From the NCBI GenBank assembly GCA_036924285.1, contig JAYKYS010000009.1, forward strand, positions 25,586,001 to 25,650,000: a stretch of 64,000 nt of DNA. The letters run 5' to 3'. The position numbers and the translations under genes are program-made. Below are positions 1-11,940 of the stretch, piece after piece. The notes below the pieces were generated by a model. It had not been told where the DNA came from. It ran no database searches and was given only the letters and a program-made list of their open reading frames with translations. Every line of letters begins with the position of its first letter. Within the stretch, counting starts at the first letter, position 1. The DNA comes from Asterella californica. Its lineage: Eukaryota > Streptophyta > Marchantiopsida > Marchantiales > Aytoniaceae.

Positions 1-3
1 GCT

Positions 4-76
4 GCTACAGGTAAGATACCGTGCTACAGGTAAGGTAGTCTTCATTACTAGTCTCGACTGCTGCAGGTAAGGTACC
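4..76 (+). repeat. Three copies of a GCTRCAGGTAAG-type motif
   Basis: The motif GCTACAGGTAAG or GCTGCAGGTAAG, followed by RTAC, occurs at about 4-20, 23-38 and 61-76. Each copy contains the strong splice-donor-like core CAG/GTAAG. It lies just upstream of the first Replitron-like fragment. The window edge cuts the array, so its full length is unknown. Confidence 0.6.
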
Positions 77-147
77 CTCTACATTTTCTACATGTTTCGT
101 TTACCTTGTGTTGGATTACTCTATGATGAGATATATTGGAAACCAGC

Positions 148-746
148 ATGTCTTCTGATGATGATGAGCTTCTCCTCTCTGCGCTAGAGTGCGTAGAGGC
201 AAGCCAGGCCGAAAAGAAGTCTTTGCTGAAGACGTTGTTTATTCCGAACACTGCTCCAAGGTTCCTTTTCTGGTGTAGTAAACCACCGATGATCACTTTT
301 GACGACAATATCCTGCAGCTGATTCGTCGCTACATGTACCTAGAGCTACAATACAGCAACACTACTGTAAACTTCCTCCTAAATTTGACTACGTGAAGAT
401 AGTGAAAACGTGCCATCCGTGTCCTCTGCATCTCCTGTTTATTGCTAGTTTGGCTGGGTCTTACCGGTTCTTTTCTTACTCCGACAGTCTTTCCCTTTAC
501 TTGCAAGACATGCGCTTTCGGATGTTTAGCTACCCGGCATACTTTGTACGGGAAGGTGATAGCAAGTGTTCTATTGTCCGGTCCGTGTACAAGAATTTTC
601 CACTCCCCTGCATCTGTAGTCAATTTGATCCGTCCAGGTATCGATTTATGTATACTCATCACAGCGACTTGGACCAGGATTATGTCTCTCTGCAAGCAGA
701 CCAGAGCAAAAGCCCTGACACTCGAGTTATTTGTACAGTATGGTAA
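148..746 (+). pseudogene. Left copy of HUH-element 5' region (broken)
   Basis: This is the plus-strand partner of the minus-strand element at 1443-2870. An ATG at 148 opens an acidic N-terminus (MSSDDDELLL) that runs to a stop at 394-396. The reading continues in a second frame from about 393 to 746, so at least one frameshift separates the two halves. From 166 to 734 it matches the reverse complement of 2298-2870 almost base for base, with a three-base indel near 483. After 734 it departs from the other copy and never reaches the catalytic HUH part, so it is a truncated copy. It could equally be non-coding sequence shared by the element; the coding reading rests on the in-frame indel and the long open frames. 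Confidence 0.4.
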
Positions 747-866
747 GATTCACTTCGGTGTTTGTTTCAGAACTTAGTGTGGCTATGGACCTCTCTTGCC
801 AATGTCTTTCTAAGCAGCATATTCATATTCGCACTTGCATATTCACCAAGGGAACTTTCGATGGAA

Positions 867-1036
867 GATTTTTTCCCCCTGGGTGGTTTAATTATCTGCT
901 AAGCCCTCCACTGCTGTTCACTGAACGATAATAAGAAGCAAAGAAAGTGATCGGGATCTTTTTTCTCCTCGGCTGGTTTAATTATCTGCTAAACCCTCCG
1001 CTGTTGTTCCTCCATGTTTGCTTTGCAAAGAAAGTG
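867..1036 (+). repeat. Imperfect direct repeat, two 80-90 bp units
   Basis: Units at about 867-950 and 957-1036 share the core TGGTTTAATTATCTGCTAA, the phrase CCCTCC-CTG-TGTTC and the tail GCAAAGAAAGTG, offset by 90 bp. They lie beyond the end of the left element copy. Replitrons are described as having short direct repeats at or near their ends, so this may be an element terminus, but that is inference. Confidence 0.65.
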
Positions 1037-1442
1037 GATTCATTGAGTCGTGAACCGATTAAACATTTCGTGCACAATTTATTCCTTCAATTACTTCAAT
1101 TAACCGTTCTGTCGTTTTTGACGTTCCGAAGCAGAGACAAACATATCATCGTTATAGGGATAGAGGCGTAAAACGGGAGACATGAAAATACAGGACTGCC
1201 ATCGACACGACTGCGCAGAAGAAAAAGTACAAAACAATAAGCAGGCACATATATGCAAAGAAATACCAACGGTTTACTGCACGGACTTCTGCAAGAGTCT
1301 GTACTGTACACGGAGGAAAATATAGTACCAAACATATAAGCTTCTGAGTAGTACATGTTCAACACAGAGTACACCTACAACACTATATACAAACCATTTA
1401 CTAGCTAGTCCACTTCGATAGGGCAGTTGTAGCTACCATAAG

Positions 1443-2870
1443 TCACCTGGCCCTCAATAAGACATCGGAAAGTGCTATGAACTCTGCAAGACTATCATGC
1501 GGTGCTGTCTGCAATGCGGTTGCTTCTTCTCGGTCTACCGGCCGCTCCAAGTCGCTTGGAACTTCGTCTCCTTGCTCTTCCCGTGGTTCTTCCTGTCCAT
1601 CGAAGTATCTTTGATTGCAATGTGGACAGCGGCGGTTGTCAATATGAAAGAAGATGTTGTTCACGTCTTCTAGTGTTACCTGCTCGGACCTGATGAAAGA
1701 GTTCCAAAGCGAGTCAGACTGCCTCTTTTATATACTTGCGTGCATAATCCACCTAGGTGAGCAGAATACTTCTCCAAAACTAGCATTTGGCGAAGGCAGC
1801 GGGCGAGAGTATTGGAGAGAGGGTTCGAGACCTTGTACCTGTTAAACTGGAGTGCCCTGGGTACGAGATTCATGCAAGTCAGTTCAACACGATTTATTGT
1901 ATCTGCAGCTCCTGAAAGGATAAATAACTCCTTACCGTCAGCGAGCATACTCTCAGTGATATTCTTCATCACAGCGAGATGATGTTGGAGCTTCTCGTCC
2001 TTTAGACAGTATCCAACCATGCCAACAAAGGTGTGTAATCCTCTGTTAGAAAGTTGTTTCACACATATCTCAGCCTCGACTGGATGTTGCTGGTCCCATG
2101 CGACCGCCTGAAGAAGTTTCTTTTTCACCTTTAGACAAGACTTCTCATGGATCGATATAACCCCCTGAAAGTGCAAGTGTAACAAACTACCCCCTCGCTC
2201 TGCAGAAAATATTCCGAACAGGCACTGCCTGTGCAAGAAAGTGGAAAGCAAAGAAAAGAGAGAAAGCTCTAAATCATTCTCGGTCCGGTAAACCATGACA
2301 AATAACTCGAGTGTCAGGGCTTTCGCTCTGGTCTGCTTGCAGAGAGACATAATCCCGGTCCAAGTCGTTGTGATGAGTATACATAAATCGATACCTGGAC
2401 GGATCAAATTGACTACAGATGCAGGGGAGTGGAAAATTCTTGTACACGGACCGGACAATAGAACACTTGCTATCACCTTCCCGTACAAAGTATGCCGGGT
2501 AGCTAAACATCCGAAAGCGCATGTCCTGCAAGTAAAGGGAAAGACTGTCCTCGGAGTAAGAAAAGAACCGGTAAGACCCAGCCAAACTAGCAATAAACAG
2601 GAGATGCAGAGGACACGGATGGCACGTTTTCACTATCTTCACGTAGTCAAATTTAGGAGGAAGTTTACAGTAGTGTTGCTGTATTGTAGCTCTAGGTACA
2701 TGTAGCGACGAGTCAGCTGCAGGATATTGTCGTCAAAAGTGATCATCGGTGGTTTACTACACCAGAAAGAGAACCTTGGAGCAGTGTTCGGAATAAACAA
2801 CGTCTTCAGCAAAGACTTCTTTTCGGCTTGGCTTGCCTCTACGCACTCTAGCGCAGAGAGGAGAAGCTCA
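1443..2870 (-). pseudogene. HUH endonuclease (Rep, Y1) transposase relic, Replitron-like
   Basis: The minus-strand open frame 1676-2593 contains two hallmarks of rolling-circle Rep/HUH nucleases. One is a metal-binding His-hydrophobic-His motif (HLHFQG, codons at 2165-2179). About 50 codons later comes a catalytic Tyr with a downstream Lys (GYCLKDE; YCLK at 2000-2011). HUH enzymes nick single-stranded DNA and bind it through the tyrosine. No helicase is visible, which argues against Helitrons and fits Replitrons (single-Tyr Rep transposons reported from algae and non-seed plants). The copy is broken. The upstream half reads in another frame. Near 1700 the frame shifts to a C-terminal segment with a CPHC pair ending at the stop 1443-1445. 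Its N-terminus is truncated at 2870 relative to the left copy. A CRESS-virus-derived Rep is the main alternative. Confidence 0.5.
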
Positions 2871-2881
2871 AGAGAGAGGAG

Positions 2882-2905
2882 AATTTATTTTATACGAAAT
2901 AAATT
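2882..2905. repeat. AT-rich hairpin at the right edge of the HUH element
   Basis: Perfect 9-base arms AATTTATTT and AAATAAATT flank a 6-base loop. It starts about 12 bases beyond the point where homology to the left copy stops, so it may mark a terminus or a breakpoint. Confidence 0.6.
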
Positions 2906-2940
2906 TTATAGCGGAAAGTTGACTGAATGTCAGTAAGGTG

Positions 2941-4627
2941 AATAATATGCTTGCTTGTATTTTAAGCTCACATACAGTCACTTTCTTTTTTTAAAATTGA
3001 ACTGAATGTGCACAAATATTAGTTTATTCGTTATAATTCTTTGTTATTTGTTATTACTTTTCCATATCTGGTGTGTGATAGTCATCTCCATGTCAAATAT
3101 GATTGCTATTGTTAATCTTGTCATTTCGATAGAGAATTTGTGAGAAATCACTTTTGATCATAGTTCATACATCAAGATTATGGTAAGGAATGTTTACTAG
3201 AAGAACAGTTGATACTTAAATAGCAAGTTATATAAGGGTTTCTGTTATCTTTCAAAGTCAAAAAAGTCCATCTATATGGAGGAAGAAAACCAAGAGTTTG
3301 AGGGACTTTTGGCACGGTTGCATGTGGCAATGGTGATCAACCAGCAGTAGGAAAGACATCGTTTGAGAAGGAGATATAGTGTTTAGCACCACCAAGATGG
3401 CGGTGATGCAATTGATTAGCCGGGTAGACGTTATCTTGGACCTTAAGGCCGCTGAGTAAGGAATTACGATAGATAAACTTGCTAGTTAATCAAGAAAAGC
3501 AACTTTGTCACCAAAGTCTGAAAGCTTGGGACGGTGCTTCTTCTTCATACCGGCTACTTAAGTCATAGTTCTAAACTTGTTAGAACGGATTAAGTGGATT
3601 AGATGTTCAAGACACGTCTAGCCAGTCTTTTGGTCAGGCTTATGACCAAAGATCTTAAACTAAAGTCATATGATCGAGAACATGTCAGCTAGACTGAGAT
3701 CTCTCCTTGAACTCATGTCTCATCACATACTTCTCAGTAGTATAATGAGTGATGAAGTGCACAACTTATATTTTTCTTTATTATTTCAAAGTGCATCGGA
3801 ACTCAGTGAGTAAATGTTTTTAGTAGGTATCAGCTTTATAGTACAGCTTGTCAGAGACAAAGCCTTAAGAAAGGGGGGAGTGGGAGAACCGAATACCATT
3901 GCCAGGTGTATGCTATTAACCTCTAACGAGAGTGGAAACATCTTATGTTTCACTCAAGTATCGAGAAACTGATTTCTTGAGGGAGGAGTTTTGTGTGTAA
4001 AAAGAAAGGATCAGTACTCAAGAAATCTGCAGGCAGTTTTGCTGAGGAAATCCTTTTACGAGGAGAGTACCAAGTAGAAATCCGTAAGGAAAGTATGCTA
4101 GAAAAACTTTTGAGGAAGTACGGGTTTTATGTTTGAAGCTTATGCATAAGGCTGTAGGTTAGGAGTAGGTTGTTAGTATTTTTGGATGGTCAGGTTTTTG
4201 TTTCTTTATGGATGTTAACCTGCGGACTTAGCCTATCTTGTAAAAAATCGTGCTCCTCTAGATGGGAGATAAAATATTAGCCTTGGATGATTCTTTGTTG
4301 AAAATATTTCTCTAGAGAAATATTTGACTATAAGGGGTAATTTAGTTTTGGGATTGATGTTGTCGTGTTGTTACACGGCTCATATGTAAATTTAACGTAG
4401 AACTTGTATTGTGTTGTTTTTTTATGCCTCGCGAATCTTTTCATGTACCTCGTTGATCTGCTGGATAAAGATGTAATATGAGTTCATTTACCTGACGAAG
4501 TGAACCCAAACTACGAAAGACCGATCGTTCACTTCACTCAACACTTCATACTTGTTTAACTGATTGATCTTAAACTCATGTACATTATTGTAAACTCATA
4601 CTTTATTCGTAAGTGTGTGTAATTCCT
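2941..4627. other. AT-rich repeat debris, no recognisable gene
   Basis: No open frame over about 60 codons looks coding. A purine run at 3867-3880 and the sequence after it suggest the 3' end of a decayed LTR retrotransposon. The rest shows no motif I can name. Confidence 0.5.
3867..3880 (+). other. Polypurine-tract-like run next to a possible LTR
   Basis: AAGAAAGGGGGGAG is a 14-base purine run directly followed by TGGGAG, the arrangement expected for a retrotransposon plus-strand primer and LTR start. No matching downstream LTR end or partner LTR was found, so the element type is unknown. Confidence 0.3.
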
Positions 4628-4730
4628 TGCATATTTTTCATCTCTTCCAAGTTCATAAGAGTAGTAAATGCAAAGAGCTTTAATTTACGTACTAACCCTT
4701 CCTCTTGGAAAGGTTATGCTATAAATTAAA
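4628..4730. repeat. Two-hairpin dispersed repeat, copy 1
   Basis: About 100 bp similar to 44141-44240. A first degenerate hairpin is built on TGCATATTTTTC/TCTTCCAAGTT, followed by a second with arms around AGCTTTAATTTA and TAAATTAAAGCT. It is related in layout to the repeat at 61441-61530. It looks like a short non-autonomous element (MITE-like) of unknown family. Confidence 0.55.
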
Positions 4731-5057
4731 GCTTACAAGTCTAAAATATTTTTGCTCATGAGAGTCATAGATCTTTATACTAGAGAAATGTTTTGTTCAC
4801 GTGAGTCTCTTATGGGTTATGTATAACTGAAGTGAGCATGTATAATCAAGTTACAAAGTGAGTTCTAAATTTTATGATTTAAATTTAACACTTTAAATTT
4901 AGTGAAGCTAATTTTGAGAACTTTGATACAACTCACAATTTGCAAATCCTATTGAGTAGTACTTTTCCCGTGACTGTATGCTTTAATACACTACATTTTT
5001 CACTAATTTTGTTTAAAGATGTTGTTAGTCAATTGTTCATGATTATTTTTGTTGTCT

Positions 5058-5246
5058 ATTTAAACGTTCATCGTCATCATCGCCAACAAGCAATAGCTTG
5101 TTGGGTAACCCATACGCCTGTAGTGAGATCGAGTCCTCATGACGGGAGGACTCATGTTGTGCAAGGGCAGCAGCATCGGCTGCGGAAAGCCCCACAGCAA
5201 AAAGAGGCCTAAAAAAAACCAAAAAATAATAATTTAAACGTTCATC
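5058..5246 (+). mobile_element. tRNA-derived SINE with perfect 15 bp target-site duplication
   Basis: The insert 5073-5231 is flanked by identical 15-mers ATTTAAACGTTCATC at 5058-5072 and 5232-5246. It carries an A-box-like promoter element (TAGCTTGTTGGG, 5094-5105) and a B-box (GATCGAGTCC, 5127-5136), with spacing close to a tRNA gene. It ends in an A-rich tail (AAAAAAAACCAAAAAATAATA). SINEs of this type are transcribed by RNA polymerase III and copied by a LINE reverse transcriptase; long target duplications and A tails are the signature of that process. The perfect duplication suggests a fairly recent insertion. It is about 160 bp long and non-coding. Confidence 0.85.
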
Positions 5247-7435
5247 TTTTTCCACCATTTTCCTAGAATTTGCAGTTTGGTAGTATATTTTTTGTTGAGG
5301 CTCTTATTCCTTACTTATTTCATTATCGATGCGATTTAGCATAAGGTTTTGGTTCTGCATTACATTCATGATTCAATTGCATTGCATTGAACGATAATAG
5401 GTATTGACAATTATGACTACACGAATCGTAGAATATAGTCCGCACAAACTTGGATGAAAAACAATGCCTAAAACTTTCAGAAATGAAGGAGTGTAATATA
5501 TTACGGATACACGACATCGAGCTAATAATAATGTGCAAGCTTATAATATACTATGGTTTAATTCACATGTTGTGACATGTTGGGGCGTGCCACTATAATC
5601 TTGTATCACAAAGTGATGCACTGCATGTATACATCCATCGAGTATAAGGGCCGTTTCTAAACCAATTGAGAAAACTATCTCTTTTTTACTTGAGTTTTAG
5701 ACATTTAGAGGTGATAGCTCTACCTCTCATGGACCCTATATAAGTTCTTAACCTTTGATGAGTCTCTTGTTTTTAAGGTGATGTCATTTGAGCATAACAT
5801 AAGAAACTTGCATTTTTGTCTCAAGGAAGTTCTTGATGGATTTTCTGCTATGCAATTGCATAGTTAATCGTCTATTCAATTTAAGTGAGAAGAAAACAAA
5901 AATAGAAGAGAACATGAGATACCACAAAGACTTTCGATTTGAAACTCACATGCTTAATATATATACCTTGCCAACAAGAATATTTCATTTTGCAGCTTGG
6001 CTATTTGAGGACAAACAGACTAATCACTTAAACTTGTTTTGTTTATACACTACCTAAATTTATTTTGCTGACAATATTTCCTTACAATAACGAAATCTAT
6101 TAAATTAGAATCAAAGCTCTCCCATAGCTTTACACGATGTGTTTAACTTCATAATTAATTATATATATATATATAACATTAATAAAAATTTAATGATGTC
6201 TTAAAACAAAAAATACTTTCTCTCTAACCAAAAATAAAAAAGGAAAGAATAAAATTGTTTTTATTTGTATACCCACATCTAAAGTTCAATGTAGCATGGT
6301 TTTACATTTAAATTGCGATGCATCTAGTATAGTTTGTTGTACATCAAAATTAGTTTGAACTTTCCATTGGAGAGATTATGGATCTATCTTCCCACGGAGG
6401 ATGAGTCAGGGCCTAAGATCAGGGATTGTGAATCTCATCCAAATAATTATTTTATTTTGTCTTTGAGTGGATTTATTTCATCAGATGAATCCTAGAGGAA
6501 GAGAGTAAAAATTTAGATTTAGACAAATCTCAAATGCACAGCACTGCAATTCCATTGCAATCACAACATCATGTTTTATAAACTATTTGTCTCTTTCTTG
6601 CTTTGAGTGCCGTAGAATTATCACCTGTTTGCACTTGGTTTCATGTACGGGAGATCATTCATTTTTTGACACTGAAATATTTTTGTTCTCAACTAATCAG
6701 ATGTGCTCTTGATGTACCTTTGACACTATCCAATAGTTCACAAACCCCTCTAAATCTTTTGAATATCTCACTATATTAATGAAATGGTATCGTGTTATGG
6801 GATCGTGGTACGTGCACTTCGATTCTGTTTAGGCCGCCTCGAACACACGACGTCTGAAGTCTAAACCAGTATAGTTATCATTGTGATAACTTCTGACCTT
6901 GTATTCAAATGCTCTACTCTCGTTATAGTACTGGCTAATGAACTATATTTGGAGTAGTGGATTTCTTCTCCTCCTCACAGTTATTTTAAGTTGAACTGTC
7001 TGGAACTGTAGTATAGTTTCAGACACATAAAAATGGCTGGCAGTTTCCAGTCACATAACTAATGATGAGCTCAAATTTTTGTCATGCTTTTCGTTTTCTC
7101 TCTTTTTGCCGGATGTGCACTTGGTTGCATATTATTCGTTGGATCCTTCGGGAGATTTTAGATTTTGTCTCTTTCTACAACACAGTATTTTCTGTAAATA
7201 GTAAATTCCGTTAGGAGAATTGCTGCTAACCTCTAGCTTCTTCGTGGTTGACACTCTAGCGTTTTGCTAACATTTAAAACGAGATAAATTGTGAAACTGC
7301 CACTTCCTTGTATCTAGTGAACGAATTGCGTGAAGATCATTCGATTTAATCTTTTGGATTTTCCAGATTCTAAATATTTTCTCTAACATATCCAGTCTTT
7401 TAAACCGAAATGAGATATTACCAAAATACAGAAAA
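5247..7435. other. AT-rich intergenic sequence
   Basis: No gene or named element recognised. It contains an AT dinucleotide run at 6160-6175. Short open frames (for example 5833-6057) have no coding features. Confidence 0.5.
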
Positions 7436-7439
7436 CAAA

Positions 7440-9570
7440 GTAATTGCATTTTTTCAACGGATCTTGGACCCACATGCTAAACTCCTCTACTGACCATGCG
7501 TCGTGGACTTTGGCTGCCATCAGTTCTAGTGTATTGCGGCTAATTTATCCTTCTAATACTGATACCCTTCTAATAGCCGAAGCTGCCACGAGTGTAATTT
7601 GTCGGTTAACTCTTGTTGGACAACAATTGTTCTAACAAGGACATTAGATCTTGACCTTGTGCTGTCTGCTTGGCCTCTGCCTCCAGCATTGTAACTTGGT
7701 CGAGAAGGTCCTTCACAGTATGCAAAAGTCCACAAATTGTGAACACGAAGTCAAATTGTGATGATTTTGCAATAATCGAAAGATTGACTCAATCTCCAAC
7801 TTCCAATGAGAGATAGCTCCTTCTATAGATCTCTGGGCATTCTCCATGGCAACTAATACCGAATGGGGAGTAATCTCATTTCCTACAAGTCTCCTTGGGC
7901 TGTTAATTCTCCCCTCTCCATTCTTGACTCTTTTCTCCTCTTGTCACGTGTATCAGGAGAAGTGAGAAAACTTCAAGAAATGAACTACACTCTCGTTTAA
8001 GCTCGTATGGATGCTTAATGAAGGATGAAATACAACAAACCTCTTTGTTTTCATGGAGTGTATCCACCTGCCTTGTTATAGGAGTGGACACCATGCTCCC
8101 TCACTTAACTCGTGGTAACTTAGGATCGTTATATCCTTCTCAGGCCCACCACGGTCATTCAACCTATGAGCCTTGGATGAAGTCCGGCCGCTGTGACACT
8201 AATAGAGCCATGGTAACTAAAATCTCTCCAAATGGATGCTCTCATTTGGAAGGATTTTTGTCGTATCTCGAAGAAAAAATTCTTCGGTAGTTCACTCAGA
8301 TCTAGTTCTATCATGTATGTGATCTTAGTTTAACCTAGATGGACCTTTACTAAAATGCTGAGGTGGCAAAAGTCTGTAAAATTTTGTCTAGATGGTTCCA
8401 TTCCATAGTTTTGATCTCCCGTGGTATTGACAATGTTCATGTATCAGAACTACATCCATATGATACATCATTAACTCTCAGAAAATATTCATATCCTGAA
8501 AATCATAGTCGCTTGTGAATAGTTTTTTTAGACCTCGAGCTTCAATACCAACCATCAGCTCGGCTGAAATCCACGGAAGTTTAATCTCGGGAATCAATCT
8601 CATTGGCTTCTGTTTCTTTAGAAGATAACAGACCATTTTAGGCCTCAAATATACAAATACCACACCATTTACCACCTCACTCGTCTCTCAAAGCACATCC
8701 ATTTCTTCAAAATGCAGAAAAAGCCTCTCGAACACTCCTTCGAATAGAGAATTAATGTTTTCTAAGAGAGTCTAGAATCTCATGGTAAATAACTCTTCCT
8801 TTATGCCCTTCCTGCAAACAAACTGCAGGCCATCGAGCCAATTCCCAAACCCATGATCTCCTATGTACTCCTCAAAAAGAGATGTACTTCTCTTCAAGTC
8901 CACCGCACACTCGCTGCACTCAGCCAAGTTGATTACACCAGTAGTTCCTCAACTCTTGAAGCATTCATAAGGACCTCCTCTCAATTACCACCATCTCTAT
9001 CTAAACTAGAACTTAAATTTCCAGTCCTGAAGATTCGTCGAGACTTCTCAAATGTCAATATCTTCTAACACCTTCATTCCAATTTATATCATCAGTTCAT
9101 AACGAGAAATAATCTAGAACTTCTCCTTCTCCTCCACCACTTCTTCCTCCTAGGAAGAAGAAGAATGAAAGAGGAAGAACGACTCCTTCCACTTTCTGTC
9201 TCTTTCTGCTGAGTACAACCTCCTCCGTTCCACATAGGACAGAGAGTGATAAGTGGTAATAATTAACATGCCCACCTAGCTAATGCCCTCTGTTGATAGC
9301 TTTAGCTTTCTCAATTCCTTGGGCTCTTCCACTACCCTCTAAGTAGGTCCAGTCACCTCTCACGTCCCATCTTGTGGTTGTATCCGCTGCGGATACAATC
9401 ATTTGATGACGGTTGAGCTCCTCCTTTCTGACCAAATGTCCAAAGATCAACTTCCTTACACTGTGAGTTGACCATCCACCCATTAGTACCTATGTCTGTC
9501 TTGCGGTTACTCACCACATGCTTGATGGTTTGGCCCACATAATTACCTCCCACTAAGTAGGAAGCTTTAA
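7440..9570 (-). other. Decayed repeat region, possibly retrotransposon on the minus strand
   Basis: A minus-strand stretch at about 7625-7735 reads as a heptad-rich segment (LLDQVTMLEAEAKQ) like a Gag or coiled-coil fragment, and there are other minus-strand scraps at 8478-8675 and 9280-9553. None shows a diagnostic motif and all are interrupted, so I assign no family. Confidence 0.25.
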
Positions 9571-11261
9571 GTACGCTGCACGTCCGCCTCTTTCGGAGTA
9601 ACTTTTGTCATCTGTCACACCTTTTGCTAGTTTGGTGGTTATTAACCCTGGTAGGTACTGATTAACCAATATAAAAGTAGTTACATTTGTCTTCTAAGAC
9701 CAAGAAGAAATTCAGACCTCCAACTAACTAACCTATCTACTCTAAACTTCCTACGTGGTCAAGTTCTACTCGGTTTCTACTTTTGTTTGCGTAATAACAA
9801 GCTCTTTTCTTGAAATATTGTGGCCTTCATGTTTGCATTTGCAGTAACTACTCAATAACTCTCAGGTCATTGTGCAGTTAACCTTGTACGCTTTGTTGCA
9901 ACATGTTATGACAACCATTGAGGGTATGATTTCTTGAAAGTGACTCCGATTTGTGATAACATCGTTATATCTCAGTGTCCTCTCAGTAACATAGTGAGGG
10001 TTCGCACATACACACTAGCTAAGCTCCATGTATCAAATAAATATAAATATTTTGAAGGGCAAGAAAATATCGGTCTCATAATATTTCTCTCTTTATTTAT
10101 CTCATATCTCTCTTCTACTTGACATTCACTCTTTGTAACACTGTCAAATTAAATTAAAACATGCAAAATTAACAAAAAATATAAAATTCTCCATAAGTGA
10201 GGTGTGACATGTATCATCTCTACATGTATCATAAATGTGGAAGGTCTTTTACAACCTAGATTATTATGGGTGGAGTATGATCTTCTACTATGTATACTTC
10301 TATGATTATGATAAGTCATATTGAGAAGATTATTCTCAATACTTATATGGTTGAAATAGGAAAAATATGCAATGTCTATATGTGAGTGATGATATTTTCT
10401 ATAAACATACAATATGTGTGAGTATTCGTTATCTACTATATCATATTGATGGAGAGGGAGGATATCTAATTATTTCTCCCGTTATTGTACCAGATTTTGC
10501 GTGAATGTTGTCTATAAAAATATGAGATTCTTGGCTGTGGAGATATTATGTGCTGATAGAGACAAGAAGAGAGAAAAAACCACGAGAATAAGTTCTGCAA
10601 GATATACCAACTCTCACTTTATATACACCTTTTTTCTAAGAACACCAAATTGAGAAATAGAGCTGAGTGGTATGTAATATGCATCCAACCTCCTAAACAA
10701 GCCTCCGAATCTCAACTTAGACCTAAAACTACCGAAGCGTAGCTCAAAGCAAAGCAAACACTCCTTTGCTAACAAAAAGCTTTGCATAATATTGCATGAT
10801 TCAAACCCATATCCAAACAACACCCATGTACAAACCCTTTAGTTAAAAGTAGCTACCACAAGTCGTATATAACTCTAACGAATCCAAAAAGACGAAAACC
10901 GTAGCAAAGGAATCGAAGAAGGTCAATTTGAGAACTCTGTTCTTTCGCCAAACGGTCTTCAAATGTTGTTAGGGTCTTCTTACCTGACTATGGTGACTCC
11001 AAGAACATTCAGATCCGACATCCAACACCCAAGATATGAACAATTTTTGATCGCATGTGATCGAAATCTTAAAATCGACTCTCTACGGCTCAAATTTGCT
11101 CACCACACCCAAACTAACAATCTAATCCACATACGCTCTTCTCTTATACATAGGTGAAGACTCCTTGATCATGTGGACACCAAGAACAATTAAAGCTCAA
11201 GTCGCAGACGAGCGAGAAACCAATGTGCGAGTCAATTTTACCTAGAACTCCCCAATCGCTT

Positions 11262-11311
11262 GATCAGAGCACCAAGTTATTCAGTTTCATGAAGAACTTG
11301 GTGTTCTGATC
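11262..11311. repeat. 17 bp-arm hairpin containing ATCAGAGCACC
   Basis: GATCAGAGCACCAAGTT at 11262-11278 pairs with AACTTGGTGTTCTGATC at 11295-11311 with one mismatch. The arm resembles retrotransposon primer-binding text (ATCAGAGC), so it may be the junction of a decayed element. Confidence 0.6.
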
Positions 11312-11724
11312 CCGATGGATCCAAGGACAGCAAGTTTGGACTCTTGAATGGTCCAACTCTCTTTCGTAGGTCACTGAAGCATACCAAATATGTTTCTCTA
11401 TGTCCCAATTTCTCCTAGAACACACACTACGATCCGTCATTTCACGAACCGTCTCAATCAATGCGTAGCCTGCACAAAATCTGAACCTAGTGATGCCTTG
11501 CACGCTTGTATCAGACCTCTCAATCTCCTAGATTGTCTTTCGGCAAGTCGTAGATACAAACTAACCCCTTAAGCTGCCTCCTTATATCAAGTCACAATAT
11601 GTGAGTTTGTCTAAATAATGGTCAACCAGCCCCCTTGCATCTTGAGTATAGCGCTAGGAACTACAAATACCCAGTTAGCATCGATAAGCTAAAGCTTAGG
11701 TTGATTTTCTCATCTTTCGAAATC

Positions 11725-11940
11725 CATACGTCACCATTAAGCTCCCAAATGAAACAAATGAAGTGCATTTGAGAACCTAATAACGAGCTCTACCACTTGG
11801 TGCAATGAAAGTCGAGATCCGAAATAGATCAAAAAGTCGTTATTTCTCTCCATAAACATCTTTGGAGCAAAAATATAGAACCCCGAATTATAATGTTCAA
11901 GTTGGAGCCAATCCAAGATGCAATATCCACCCTCTCTAAA
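11725..11940 (+). repeat. Dispersed repeat, copy A (partner 20827-21010)
   Basis: About 200 bp in the same orientation as 20827-21010. They share the segments CCCAAATGAAACAAATGAAG and GAGATCCGAAATAGATCAAA, with many substitutions. Before the chromovirus inserted, the two copies lay about 1.4 kb apart in direct orientation, so they could be LTR remnants or tandem repeats. Confidence 0.65.

Larger units (their letters stand above)
166..2870. repeat. Large inverted repeat, arms 166-734 and 2298-2870
   Basis: The two arms are about 570 bp each, separated by about 1.56 kb, and by eye are roughly 98 percent identical in opposite orientation. The spacer holds the catalytic half of the right-hand element (minus) and the divergent tail of the left-hand element (plus). 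It is best read as two copies of one transposon inserted or rearranged head to head. Confidence 0.85.

Noticed and set aside
1676..2593. Taking the whole 305-codon minus frame as one intact protein
   Set aside because: The upstream third has equally open alternative frames, and the C-terminal Cys segment lies in another frame, so only the middle carrying the HUH motifs is trusted.
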